DNA from: Actinacidiphila sp965342175
GTDB taxonomy: Bacteria; Actinomycetota; Actinomycetes; Streptomycetales; Streptomycetaceae
NCBI RefSeq assembly: GCF_965342175.1
Contig: NZ_CBDRBL010000012.1
Span: 48,517-112,516, forward strand
DNA: 64,000 nt
Direction of reading: 5' to 3'
In this document: positions 35,310 to 44,030 of the stretch, piece by piece
How the letters are laid out: the number at the start of each line of letters is the position of its first letter
How positions within the stretch are numbered: position 1 is the first letter of the stretch
Position numbers and translations under genes: made by a program
Notes under the pieces: model-generated
The model's database searches: none
The model's input: the letters and a program-made list of their open reading frames with translations, nothing else
What the model was told of the DNA's origin: nothing

Positions 35310-37445
35310 ATGACTTCCCTGCCGCGCGTCGTCCGATGGCTGCTGCCCGTGGTGATGCTGGTCGCCTGGCTGGGCGTCGGGGGCGCCCTGGGCCCGTACG
35401 CGGGCAAGCTCGGCGAGGTCTCCATCAACGACCAGGCCTCCTTCCTGCCGCGCAGCGCCGAGTCGACGAAGGCCATCGCCGAGCGGGAGGCGTTCAGCCG
35501 TGACGGGACCGTACCCGCGATCGTCGTCTGGACCGCCGACCGGGGCACGGTGACCGACGCCCAGCAGCGGGCCGCCACGGCCGCCCTGGCCTCGTTGGCC
35601 GGCACGCAGGGGGTGACCGGGCGCCCCTCCCCCGTGCTGCGCTCCGACGACGGCCGGGCGTTGCAGGGCGTCGTACAGCTCCGGCCGGACCTCGGCCGCG
35701 AGGTCGGCGACGCCGTCGACCGGATCGCGCGGTCGGCGGCCGGGGTGGCGGGTACCACCGCGCACGTGGCCGGTCCCGCGGCCTCGCAGGCCGACCTCGG
35801 TGACGCCTTCGCGGGAATCGACGGGCTGCTGCTGTTCACCGCGCTCGGTGTGGTGCTGGTGATCCTGCTGCTGGTCTACCGCGCGGTGCTGCTGCCCCTG
35901 GTCATCATCGTCGGCTCGGTCTTCTCGCTCGCCCTGGCCTGCGGGGTGGTGTACGCGCTGGCGGACCGCGGGACCGTCCGGGTCGACGGCCAGGTCCAGG
36001 GCATCCTGTCGATCCTCGTCATCGGCGCGGCGACCGACTACGCCCTGCTGCTCGCCGCCCGTTTCCGGGAGGAACTCGCGGCGCGCGACGACCGGTTCGC
36101 GGCGATGCGCGCGGCGCTGCGCCGGTCCGCCGGGGCAATCGTCGCCAGCGCGGCCACCGTGGCCCTCGGCCTGCTCGCCCTGCTGGCCAGCGACCTCACC
36201 AACAACCGGGCCCTGGGGCCGGTCGGCGCCATTGGCATCGTCTGCGCGGTCGCGAGCAGCCTGACCTTCCTTCCCGCGGCGCTGCTGCTGTTCGGCCGGA
36301 CCGCCTACTGGCCCGCCCGGCCGCGGGAGAGGCGTCCGGAGGGGGAGGGTGTGTGGCGGCGGGTCGCGGCTCTCGTGGACCGCACGCCGCGCCGGGTCTG
36401 GGCGGTGAGCCTGGCGGTGCTGGTGGGCTGTGCGGCCTTCGCACCGATGCTGACCGCCCGGGGCGTGCCGCTGGACGAGATCTTCGTCCGCCAGGCGCCC
36501 TCCGTGACCGCCCAGCGCGCCCTCGGCGAGCACTTCCCCGGCGGTTCGGGGAACCCCGCCGTGGTCATCGCGGAGGCCGACCGGCTCGACCCGGTCACCC
36601 GGGCCGCGGCGGGCACCGGCGGCGTCGCCTCCGTAGCACCGCTGACCGCCTCGGGCCGTCCCGGCGGGGGCGAGCCGCTCGTCGCCGGCGGCCGGTTCCT
36701 GCTGGAGGTGACACTGAAGGACGCCGCCGACAGCGACGCGGCCAAGGCCACCGTGCAGCGGCTGCGCGCGGCCGTGCACGCCGTGCCCGGCGCGGAGGCG
36801 GTGGTCGGCGGCTACACGGCCCAGCAGGTGGACACCCAGCACACCGCCGAGCGCGACCGCACCCTCGTCGTCCCCATCGTCCTCGCGATCATCCTGGTGA
36901 TCCTGGCGGCCCTGCTGCGCAGCCTGCTGCTGCCGCTGATCATGGTCGCCACAGTGGCCCTCAACTTCGCCGCCACGCTGGGGGTCTCGGCGCTGGTCTT
37001 CCGCCACGTGTTCGGTTTCTCCGCGACGGACGCCTCGGTGCCGCTGTACGGCTTCGTCTTCCTGGTCGCCCTCGGCGTGGACTACAACATCTTCCTGATG
37101 ACGCGGGTCCGCGAGGAGACGCTCCTGCACGGCACGCGGCAGGGCGTGCTGCGCGGGCTCACCGCCACCGGCGGGGTGATCACCTCGGCGGGCGTGGTGC
37201 TGGCGGCGACCTTCGCGGCGCTCGGCGTGATCCCGCTGGCCTTCCTGGTGCAGATCGCCTTCATCGTGGCCTTCGGCGTGCTGCTGGACACGCTGCTGGT
37301 GCGTTCGCTGCTGCTGCCCGCACTGGTCGTGGACATCGGCGCCAAGGTGTGGTGGCCCGGCACCGCCGCGACCCGCGGCCAAGAACCGCCGTCACCCGAA
37401 AACACCACGGCACCAGGGTGGAAGGTTCAGCGTCAGACGACCTGA
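35310..37445 (+). CDS. MMPL family transporter (RND superfamily)
   Basis: A 711-residue inner-membrane exporter with two 6-helix RND halves and two extracytoplasmic domains. GAATDYALLLAARFREEL in the first half and FLVALGVDYNIFLMTRVREE in the second are the MMPL signatures carrying the proton-relay Asp-Tyr pairs. MMPL proteins export lipids, siderophores or drugs. It is divergent from a MarR gene. The last ~54 codons lie in the first copy of a 202-bp tandem duplication, and the final residues (after about TAATRGQEPP) come from sequence that doubles as the convergent DUF3145 3' end. Confidence 0.92.
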   Translation: MTSLPRVVRWLLPVVMLVAWLGVGGALGPYAGKLGEVSINDQASFLPRSAESTKAIAEREAFSRDGTVPAIVVWTADRGTVTDAQQRAATAALASLAGTQGVTGRPSPVLRSDDGRALQGVVQLRPDLGREVGDAVDRIARSAAGVAGTTAHVAGPAASQADLGDAFAGIDGLLLFTALGVVLVILLLVYRAVLLPLVIIVGSVFSLALACGVVYALADRGTVRVDGQVQGILSILVIGAATDYALLLAARFREELAARDDRFAAMRAALRRSAGAIVASAATVALGLLALLASDLTNNRALGPVGAIGIVCAVASSLTFLPAALLLFGRTAYWPARPRERRPEGEGVWRRVAALVDRTPRRVWAVSLAVLVGCAAFAPMLTARGVPLDEIFVRQAPSVTAQRALGEHFPGGSGNPAVVIAEADRLDPVTRAAAGTGGVASVAPLTASGRPGGGEPLVAGGRFLLEVTLKDAADSDAAKATVQRLRAAVHAVPGAEAVVGGYTAQQVDTQHTAERDRTLVVPIVLAIILVILAALLRSLLLPLIMVATVALNFAATLGVSALVFRHVFGFSATDASVPLYGFVFLVALGVDYNIFLMTRVREETLLHGTRQGVLRGLTATGGVITSAGVVLAATFAALGVIPLAFLVQIAFIVAFGVLLDTLLVRSLLLPALVVDIGAKVWWPGTAATRGQEPPSPENTTAPGWKVQRQTT

Positions 37446-37688
37446 TGCAGCCAACGCACCGGCGCACCCTCCCCCGCGTAGCGGCGGCTGGACACGCTGC
37501 TGGTGCGTTCGCTGCTGCTGCCCGCACTGGTCGTGGACATCGGCGCCAAGGTGTGGTGGCCCGGCACCGCCGCGACCCGCGGCCAAGAACCGCCGTCACC
37601 CGAAAACACCACGGCGCCAGGGTGGAAGGTTCAGCGTCAGACGACCTGATGCAGCCAACGCACCGGCGCACCCTCCCCCGCGTAGCGG
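37283..37688. repeat. 202-bp near-perfect tandem duplication across two convergent gene ends
   Basis: Bases 37283-37484 recur at 37487-37688 (shift 204 bp) with one difference, A37412 versus G37616, and two bases between copies. The first copy holds the true 3' end of the MMPL gene plus a dead fragment of the DUF3145 C-terminus. The second copy holds a dead MMPL fragment plus the true DUF3145 end. Confidence 0.95.
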
Positions 37689-38131
37689 AAGGGCTCCAGC
37701 TCGTCGTCCCACGGCTTGCCGAGCAGCTTGGCGACTTCCGTCTCCAGGTCGGCCTCGCCCTTGCGGGCGCGGGCGAGCGCGGCGCGCAACCGGTCCTCGG
37801 GGATGAGGATGTCCCCGTGGATGCCGGTGACGGCGTGGAAGATGCCGAGTTCGGGGGTGCTGCTGTAGCGCTCCCCCTCGGCGCCGGCGCAGGGCTCCGC
37901 CGTGACCTCGAAGCGCAGCAGGTTCCACCCGCGCAGCGCGGACGCCAGCTTGGAGGCGGTGCCGGCTTCCCCCTGCCAGGAGAACTCGGCCCGCCAGGTG
38001 CCCGGAGAGGCGGGCTGGCGGATCCAGTCCAAGTTCACACGCACGCCGAGCACGCCCGCGACGGCCCACTCGACGTGCGGGCACAGCGCGCGGGGCGCGG
38101 AGTGCACGTACAGAACTCCACGTGTCGTCAC
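37637..38131 (-). CDS. DUF3145 domain-containing protein
   Basis: A 164-residue soluble actinobacterial protein: TTRGVLYVHSAPRALCPHVE, AVAGVLGVRVNLDW, GWNLLRFEVTAEP and GIFHAVTGIHGDILIPEDRL, ending VRWLHQVV. DUF3145 has no known activity but is strongly conserved in Streptomyces. The GTG at 38131 follows GGAGGT at five bases, favoured over upstream ATG/GTG codons that give an unconserved extension. The C-terminal ~17 codons lie within the second copy of the 202-bp duplication; the protein itself is intact. Confidence 0.87.
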   Translation of the reverse strand: MTTRGVLYVHSAPRALCPHVEWAVAGVLGVRVNLDWIRQPASPGTWRAEFSWQGEAGTASKLASALRGWNLLRFEVTAEPCAGAEGERYSSTPELGIFHAVTGIHGDILIPEDRLRAALARARKGEADLETEVAKLLGKPWDDELEPFRYAGEGAPVRWLHQVV

Positions 38132-38367
38132 CGGGACCTCCAGTGTGGGACGAGGTACGCCTTCCCCAGCGGCCTCATGCCCATAACCGAGCCATCCGGG
38201 ACAGCAGTGGACATTCTGCACTAATCATAACGAATGAGACAAGATCTGACCTCTGATCACCTCTTTCGCACCACCTGTCAGGGAAAAAGCTACCGCGCGG
38301 CGTGGGGCGAGGAGTGACGTACCGTCGGGATCAGCGATAAGTCACCCACTCGTCCGAGGGAGAACGG

Positions 38368-39276
38368 ATGCGCCAGTCGCTCCCGCGCGCGGTCAGCGGC
38401 GCCCTCACCACGCTGGCCGCCCTGCTCACGGCAGCCCTCACGGCCGGCTGCTCGGTCGCGAACGGTCCGGGCGCCGCCGAGGCCGGCACCGCGGGGCAGC
38501 CAGGGGCGGTGCAGCGCCCGGCCTACGCGTGGGACACCAGTCCCGCCTCGCTGGCCGCCCTGGGGGACTCCATCACCCGTGCCTACGACGCCTGCGGCAT
38601 CCTGACGGACTGTCCGGACCTGTCCTGGGCGACCGGCAGCCGCAGCTCCGTGGAGAGCCTGGCTGCCCGGGTGCTGGACAAGCCGAGCGCCCAGAGCTGG
38701 AACCTGGCGGCCAGCGGCGCCAAGATGCGCGACCTGCCGGCGCAGGCGAAGAAGGCGGTCGCACTGCGGCCGCAGCAGGTGACGATCCTGATGGGGGCCA
38801 ACGACGCCTGTGCGCGCAGCACCGACCGCATGACCCCGGTGGCCGAATACCGCCGGGATTTCTCCGCCGCCCTGCGGACCATCGACAGCGGACTGCCGAA
38901 GACCCAGGTCTTCGTCGCGAGCGTGCCCGACCTGATGCGCCTGTGGGAGGTCGGCCGGCAGAACGTGCTGGGGCGGCAGGTCTGGAAGCTGGGCCTGTGC
39001 CCGTCCATGCTCGGCGACGCCGAGTCGATGACCTCGGAGGCTCAGAAACGGCGGCAGACCGTACGCGAAAGGGTGATGGCGTACAACGACGTCCTGCGCC
39101 AGGAGTGCGCGCGCCATGAGCGCTGCCGCTACGACGGCGGCATGGTCTTCGACTACAGATTCACCCAGAAGGAGCTGAGCAAATGGGACTGGTTCCATCC
39201 GAGTGAGGCGGGTCAGGCCAAACTCGCTCGGCTGGTGTACGCGGCGGCCTTCGGGCCGGGCGCGGCCGGCGGCTGA
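38368..39276 (+). CDS. Secreted SGNH/GDSL-family lipoprotein hydrolase
   Basis: A 302-residue lipoprotein: basic start, hydrophobic stretch and lipobox LTAGC at about residues 24-28. The SGNH blocks are ALGDSITRAYDACG (block I, catalytic Ser), NLAASGAKM (block II Gly), LMGANDAC (block III Asn) and WDWFHPSEAGQ (block V Asp and His). It hydrolyses acyl or acetyl esters outside the cell. Several cysteines (CGILTDC, GLCPS, ECARHERC) suggest disulfides. GGGAGAACGG precedes the ATG. Monocistronic, ended by the hairpin at 39318-39353. Confidence 0.88.
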   Translation: MRQSLPRAVSGALTTLAALLTAALTAGCSVANGPGAAEAGTAGQPGAVQRPAYAWDTSPASLAALGDSITRAYDACGILTDCPDLSWATGSRSSVESLAARVLDKPSAQSWNLAASGAKMRDLPAQAKKAVALRPQQVTILMGANDACARSTDRMTPVAEYRRDFSAALRTIDSGLPKTQVFVASVPDLMRLWEVGRQNVLGRQVWKLGLCPSMLGDAESMTSEAQKRRQTVRERVMAYNDVLRQECARHERCRYDGGMVFDYRFTQKELSKWDWFHPSEAGQAKLARLVYAAAFGPGAAGG

Positions 39277-39317
39277 CCGGGCCCCGACCGGGCCGACCGG
39301 GCCGGGTGGACCCAGGA

Positions 39318-39353
39318 CCGCATCGGCGTCCGGCGTTTCGGACGCCGATGCGG
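39318..39353 (+). terminator. Terminator after the GDSL hydrolase gene
   Basis: Perfect 15-bp arms (39318-39332 and 39339-39353) with a 6-nt loop, 42 bp after the stop codon. Confidence 0.85.
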
Positions 39354-39457
39354 CACGCGCCACCCGCGAACGGACTCAACTCGGCAACATCGCAGACACC
39401 TGCCCGACACACCCATTGACACCGCCGGGACCCGTAACTACGTTCCCTTCAGCATTT

Positions 39458-39482
39458 CGAACGTGTGACGAAATCTCGAACG
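39458..39482. promoter_or_regulatory. Shared operator-like motif, copy 1 (dehydratase promoter)
   Basis: CGAACGT-N5-GAAATCTCGAACG, ending 24 bp before the dehydratase start. It aligns with the motif at 41746-41770 at 19 of 25 positions and shares CGAAATMTCGAAC with the IclR promoter motif near 59060. Confidence 0.6.
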
Positions 39483-39506
39483 ACACCCTGTGAGGGGCGG
39501 CTTCCC

Positions 39507-40667
39507 GTGCGCATCACCGGCATCAGCACCCATGTCGTGGGCACTCCCTGGCGGAATCTCACCTACATCCTCGTTCACACCGACGAGGGACTCACCGGCG
39601 TGGGTGAGACCCGCATGCTCGGCCACACCGACGCGTTGCTCGGCTACCTCCGCGAGGCGGAGGTCAACCACATAGCCGGCTCCGACCCGTTCGCGGTCGA
39701 GGACCTGGTCCGCCGGATGAAGTACGGCGACTACGGGCGGGCCGGAGAGATCGTCATGTCGGGCATCGCCCTCGTCGAGATGGCCTGCTGGGACATCAAG
39801 GGCAAGGCCCTCGGCGTCCCCGTCTGGCAGCTGCTCGGCGGCAAGGTGAACGAGAAGGTCAAGGCGTACGCCAACGGCTGGTACACCACCGAGCGCACTC
39901 CGGAGGCCTACCACAAGGCCGCCCGCGCGGTCGTGGAGCGCGGCTACCGGGCGCTGAAGATCGACCCCTTCGGCACCGGCCACTTCGAGCTGGACCACGC
40001 GGCGACCTCCTACTCCATATCCCTCATCGAGGCCGTGCGCGACGCGATCGGCCCCGAGGTCGAGCTGCTGGTGGAGATGCACGGCCGGTTCAGCCCGGCG
40101 ACCGCGATCCGCGTGGCCAAGGAGCTGGCGCCCTTCAAGCCCAGCTGGATCGAGGAGCCGGTGCCCCCGGAGAACCTCAAGTCCCTGGCGAAGGTGGCCG
40201 CCCACACCGACCTGCCGATCGCGACCGGTGAGCGCATCCACGACCGCTACGAGTTCCGCGAGCTGTTCGAGCTGCAGGCCGCCGACGTCATCCAGCCCGA
40301 CCTCGGGCACATCGGCGGCATCAACGAGGTCCGCAAGCTGGCCGCTACCGCCGAGACCCACTACGTGCTGGTCGCCCCGCACAACGTCGGGGGCTCCGTA
40401 CTCACCGCCGCGAGCCTCCAGCTCGCCGGGTGCACCCCCAACTTCAAGATCCTGGAACACTTCAACGACTTCGCGGACTCCGAGATCAAGAAGGTGGTCA
40501 AGGGCGCTCCCGTGGTGGGCGAGGACGGGTACTTCACCCTTTCGGACGCCCCGGGCCTCGGTGTCGAGCTCGACGTCGACGCCGCCGCCGAGTTCCCGCA
40601 GCAGCAGGCCCGGTTCGACCTGTGGGCCGAGGGCTGGGAGCGCCGGAAGCCGAAGGGCACGCGGTGA
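39507..40667 (+). CDS. Enolase-superfamily (mandelate racemase/muconate lactonizing type) sugar-acid dehydratase
   Basis: A 386-residue enzyme with the N-terminal capping domain (VRITGISTHVVG) and a TIM barrel. ALKIDPFG, LLVEMHGRF, WIEEPVPPENL and IATGERIHDRYEF supply the acid/base and Mg2+ ligands in the order usual for galactonate/mannonate-dehydratase-like members, and VAPHNVGGSV the final histidine. The likely reaction is dehydration of an aldonic or uronic acid. First gene of the sugar operon, coupled by GTGA to the dehydrogenase gene. The GTG at 39507 follows GAGGGG. The exact substrate needs assay. Confidence 0.85.
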   Translation: MRITGISTHVVGTPWRNLTYILVHTDEGLTGVGETRMLGHTDALLGYLREAEVNHIAGSDPFAVEDLVRRMKYGDYGRAGEIVMSGIALVEMACWDIKGKALGVPVWQLLGGKVNEKVKAYANGWYTTERTPEAYHKAARAVVERGYRALKIDPFGTGHFELDHAATSYSISLIEAVRDAIGPEVELLVEMHGRFSPATAIRVAKELAPFKPSWIEEPVPPENLKSLAKVAAHTDLPIATGERIHDRYEFRELFELQAADVIQPDLGHIGGINEVRKLAATAETHYVLVAPHNVGGSVLTAASLQLAGCTPNFKILEHFNDFADSEIKKVVKGAPVVGEDGYFTLSDAPGLGVELDVDAAAEFPQQQARFDLWAEGWERRKPKGTR

Positions 40668-41686
40668 CCGTCCGCACCCCCCGCGCCGTCGTGCTCGACG
40701 GGCCCGGCCGGCACCGGATCGCGCCGACCGAACCGGTGCCGCCGGGTCCGGGCGAGGCGCTGGTCCGGGTGCACGCCGCGGGCATCTGCGGCAGCGACCG
40801 CGAGATGTACGCCGGCACCCGCCCCGAGGGGTACGTGCGCTACCCCGTCACCCCGGGGCACGAGTGGTCCGGCACGGTGGAGGCGGTGGGCGCCGGGGTG
40901 GCCCCCGGGCTGGTGGGCCGGAAGGCCGTCGGCGAGGGCTTCCGCAACTGCCAGGTCTGCGAGCGCTGCCACGCGGGGGAGACGACGCTGTGCAGCGCCC
41001 CGTACGAGGAGACCGGCTTCACCCGGCCCGGCGCCATGGCCGACACCCTGACGCTGCCCGCCCGGCTGCTGCACGTCCTGGACGACGCCGCCGACCTGCG
41101 CACCGCGGCGCTCCTGGAGCCGGCCGCGTGTGTGGCGGCGGCGCTGCTGAAGGCCCCGGCCGCGCCGGGTGAGCGGGTGGCGGTCGTCGGAACCGGCACG
41201 CTCGGCATGCTGGCGGTGCAGCTGCTGGCGGCGGTGTCGCCGGCGGAGCTGCTGGTGGTGGGCACCGGGCGGGTCCGCGAGGAGCTGGCCGCCGAGTTCG
41301 GCGCCACGCGGTTCCGCACGGCCGGTGAACTGGCGGACGTGGAGGGGCGGTACGACCTGGTGGTCGAGGCCGCCGGGTCCGCCTCGGCGGCCCGTGCGTC
41401 GGCGGGGCTGCTGCGCCGCGGCGGCAGGCTGGCCCTGACCGGCATCCCCGCGCCGGGGGCGCTCGGACTCGACCCGACCGACCTGGTGGTGCGCCAGCTG
41501 ACCGTGCACACGGTCTTCGGGGCGCCGCCTGCCGCCTGGGCGCACGCCGTACGGGCCTTCGACGCCGGGATCCTCGACCCGGCACCGCTGATCACGCACG
41601 AGCTGCCCCTGGAGGAGTACGCCGACGCCCTGGAGCTGCTGGGGAGCCGGGACCCCTCAGTGGGGAAGGTGCTGCTGCGTCCATGA
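40664..41686 (+). CDS. Zinc-dependent MDR dehydrogenase (sugar alcohol/acid dehydrogenase-like)
   Basis: A 340-residue medium-chain dehydrogenase. Catalytic zinc ligands: Cys in AAGICGSDREMY and His-Glu in PGHEWSGTV. The structural zinc loop FRNCQVCERCHAGETTLC has all four cysteines. VAVVGTGTLGMLAVQLL is the Rossmann motif. By homology it oxidises a sugar alcohol, aldonate or threonine-like alcohol with NAD(P). Its GTG start overlaps the dehydratase stop. Acting next to the dehydratase and ABC sugar importer suggests a catabolic step in the same route. Confidence 0.87.
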   Translation: MTVRTPRAVVLDGPGRHRIAPTEPVPPGPGEALVRVHAAGICGSDREMYAGTRPEGYVRYPVTPGHEWSGTVEAVGAGVAPGLVGRKAVGEGFRNCQVCERCHAGETTLCSAPYEETGFTRPGAMADTLTLPARLLHVLDDAADLRTAALLEPAACVAAALLKAPAAPGERVAVVGTGTLGMLAVQLLAAVSPAELLVVGTGRVREELAAEFGATRFRTAGELADVEGRYDLVVEAAGSASAARASAGLLRRGGRLALTGIPAPGALGLDPTDLVVRQLTVHTVFGAPPAAWAHAVRAFDAGILDPAPLITHELPLEEYADALELLGSRDPSVGKVLLRP

Positions 41687-41745
41687 CCGCTCTCCGCGCG
41701 GCGGACACACGGTGTCCCGTCCGTGCCTTCCCCGACCCTGTGAAC

Positions 41746-41770
41746 CGAACGTCGTCCGATATCCCGAACG
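41746..41770. promoter_or_regulatory. Shared operator-like motif, copy 2
   Basis: CGAACGT-N4-CCGATATCCCGAACG, ending 19 bp before the start at 41790; 19 of 25 positions equal copy 1. Its presence in a 103-bp gap suggests a second transcription start within the sugar cluster. Confidence 0.6.
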
Positions 41771-41789
41771 GCGAGAACGAAGGAGCACC

Positions 41790-42836
41790 GTGACCGACGC
41801 ACCCACCCCGAGCCCCGGCACGGCCGGCACCGCCTCAGGTCGCCGGCAGCCGGGCGAGTACGCGCTCGCCCTCCTCGGTCACGGCGCGCCGGCGGACGAC
41901 CCGGCCGACGCCTCCCCGCACTCCTTCCCAGACGGCGGCACCTGGCGCACCGAGATCCCCTCCGTGGAAGGACCGGAGGTGCTGGCCGCCGTGCTGGAGG
42001 AGAGCGAGCGGCTGGACGTCCCGGTCCACCGGATCAGCCAGGGCAGCGGCATCTGGATGCTGACGGACGCGGAGATCACCGAGATGGTCGCCGCCTGTGC
42101 CGAACGCGACATCGAGCTCTGCCTGTTCACCGGTCCGCGCGGCACCTGGGACGCCGGCGCCGCCACCCGCACCGACTCCCGCGGTGGGGGCCTGCGCGCC
42201 CGCGGCCACGACCAGGTGGCCGGCTGCGTCGAGGACGCGCTGCGGGCGGCCGCCCTGGGGGTGCGCTGCCTGCTCGTCGCCGACGAGGGCGTGCTGTGGC
42301 TGCTGCACCGGCTGCGCGAGCAGGGGCTGCTGCCGGCCGACACCACCTTCAAGGTCTCGGCGCTGGTCGGCCCGGTCAACCCGGCCGCCTACGCGGTGTG
42401 GGAGCGGCTGGGCGCGGACTCCGTCAACATCCCCTCCGACCTGACCCTCCAGCAGATCACCGAGATCCGCCGGGTCAGCCGGGCTCCGATGGACTTCTAC
42501 ATCGAGGCCCCGGACGACCTCGGCGGCTTTGTACGGCTCTACGACGCGGCGGAGCTGATCCGCCGCGGAGCTCCGATCTACCTCAAGTTCGGGTTGAGCA
42601 AGGCACCCGGCATCTACCCGTACGGACGCCAGCTGCGGGAGGTCGCCCTGGCGACCGCCCGCGAGCGGGTCCGGCGCGGCCGCCTCGTGCTCGACCTGCT
42701 CTCCCGGCTCGGCGCGGACGGCGGGCGCTCCCCGCTGGGCGCGCGGCTGCCGGGCCCGCTCCACCGCTTCCCCCAGGACATCGCGACCGACACCGACCAG
42801 GCGGCCGACACCCGCCTGGCCGCCGAAAGGATCTGA
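41790..42836 (+). CDS. Conserved hypothetical protein, TIM-barrel-like, of the sugar operon
   Basis: A 348-residue cytosolic protein I cannot name with confidence. Visible elements are VPVHRISQGSGIWMLTDAEI, IELCLFTGPRGTWD, LGVRCLLVADEGVLW, TFKVSALVGPVNPAAYAVWE, ADSVNIPSDLTLQQI and MDFYIEAPDDLGG. These alternate strands and helices as in a TIM barrel with Asp/Glu at strand ends, loosely like U32-peptidase or aldolase-type barrels. AAGGAG stands five bases before GTG 41790. It lies between the dehydrogenase and transporter genes, so it probably acts on the imported sugar or its acid. Confidence 0.6.
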   Translation: MTDAPTPSPGTAGTASGRRQPGEYALALLGHGAPADDPADASPHSFPDGGTWRTEIPSVEGPEVLAAVLEESERLDVPVHRISQGSGIWMLTDAEITEMVAACAERDIELCLFTGPRGTWDAGAATRTDSRGGGLRARGHDQVAGCVEDALRAAALGVRCLLVADEGVLWLLHRLREQGLLPADTTFKVSALVGPVNPAAYAVWERLGADSVNIPSDLTLQQITEIRRVSRAPMDFYIEAPDDLGGFVRLYDAAELIRRGAPIYLKFGLSKAPGIYPYGRQLREVALATARERVRRGRLVLDLLSRLGADGGRSPLGARLPGPLHRFPQDIATDTDQAADTRLAAERI

Positions 42837-42842
42837 TCAGCC

Positions 42843-43964
42843 ATGCGCATCGCCAGAGCCGCACGTCTGCGCACCGCCGCCGCGCTGGTGGCCACCCTCG
42901 CCCTCGGCGTTACCGCGACCGCCTGCGGGCAGAGTGACAACACCGGTGGCGGTGACAAGGACGGTGGGAAGGGCGGCACCGTCGGCATCGCCATGCCCAC
43001 CAAGTCGTCGGAGCGCTGGATCGCCGACGGCGCCAACATGGTCAAGCAGTTCGAGGACCTGGGTTACAAGACCGACCTGCAGTACGGCGACGACAAGGTC
43101 GAGAACCAGGTCGCCCAGATCCAGAACATGATCACCAAGGGCGACAAGCTCCTGGTCATCGCGGCCATCGACGGCTCGGCCCTCAGCGACGTGCTGCAGC
43201 AGGCCCACGACGCGGGCATCAAGGTGATCTCCTACGACCGCCTCATCCTGGGCACGGCGAACGTCGACTACTACGCGACCTTCGACAACTTCAAGGTCGG
43301 CCAGCTCCAGGGCGGTTACATCGTCGACAAGCTCGGCCTGAAGGACGGCAGCAAGAAGGGCCCCTTCAACATCGAGCTCTTCGCCGGCTCACCGGACGAC
43401 AACAACACCAGGTACTTCTTCAACGGCGCGATGGACGTGCTCAAGCCGTACATCGACAAGAAGCAGCTGGTCGTCAAGAGCGGCCAGACCGAGCTCAACC
43501 AGATCACCACCCTGCGCTGGGACGGCGCCACCGCCCAGGCCCGCATGGACGACCTGCTCAGCAAGTCGTACACCTCCGAGGACGTGGACGCGGTCCTGTC
43601 CCCGTACGACGGCATCTCCCGCGGTGTCATCTCGGCGCTGAAGAGCGTGGGCTACGGCACCGGCAACAAGCCGCTGCCGATCGTCACCGGCCAGGACGCC
43701 GAGGTCGCCTCGATCAAGTCGATCATCGCCGGCGAGCAGTCCCAGACGGTCTACAAGGACCTGCGCGAGCTGGCCAAGGTGGCCGCCCAGATGGGCGACG
43801 CGGTGCTGACCGGCGGCAAGCCGGAGATCAACGACACCAAGAGCTACGACAACCGCACCAAGGTCGTCCCGACCTACATGCTGCCGCCGGTGAGCGTCGA
43901 CAAGTCCAACTACAAGCAGGCCCTCATCGACTCCGGCTACATCAAGGAGTCCGAGCTCAAGTAA
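42843..43964 (+). CDS. Sugar ABC transporter substrate-binding lipoprotein (ChvE/XylF-like)
   Basis: A 373-residue periplasmic-binding-type lipoprotein. Basic N-terminus, hydrophobic core and lipobox TATAC (Cys at about residue 28), then a Gly/Asp linker and the two-lobed sugar-binding domain: VGIAMPTKSSERW, VIAAIDGSALSDVLQ, ISYDRLILGT, NIELFAGSPDDNN and VTGQDAEVASI. These match multiple-sugar binding proteins of the ChvE type. It delivers a monosaccharide to the ATPase/permease encoded next. A 22-bp palindrome follows its stop codon. Confidence 0.92.
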   Translation: MRIARAARLRTAAALVATLALGVTATACGQSDNTGGGDKDGGKGGTVGIAMPTKSSERWIADGANMVKQFEDLGYKTDLQYGDDKVENQVAQIQNMITKGDKLLVIAAIDGSALSDVLQQAHDAGIKVISYDRLILGTANVDYYATFDNFKVGQLQGGYIVDKLGLKDGSKKGPFNIELFAGSPDDNNTRYFFNGAMDVLKPYIDKKQLVVKSGQTELNQITTLRWDGATAQARMDDLLSKSYTSEDVDAVLSPYDGISRGVISALKSVGYGTGNKPLPIVTGQDAEVASIKSIIAGEQSQTVYKDLRELAKVAAQMGDAVLTGGKPEINDTKSYDNRTKVVPTYMLPPVSVDKSNYKQALIDSGYIKESELK

Positions 43965-43970
43965 CTCCGC

Positions 43971-43992
43971 GGCCGGGGCACGTGCCCCGGCC
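43971..43992. terminator. 22-bp perfect palindrome between binding-protein and ATPase genes
   Basis: A GC-rich self-complementary sequence 7 bp after the binding-protein stop. It can act as an mRNA 3'-end stabiliser or partial terminator, giving more binding protein than transporter. Confidence 0.65.
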
Positions 43993-44030
43993 GTCCACGT
44001 CCCCCGACCCGAGGAGAACGGAAAGCAGGA

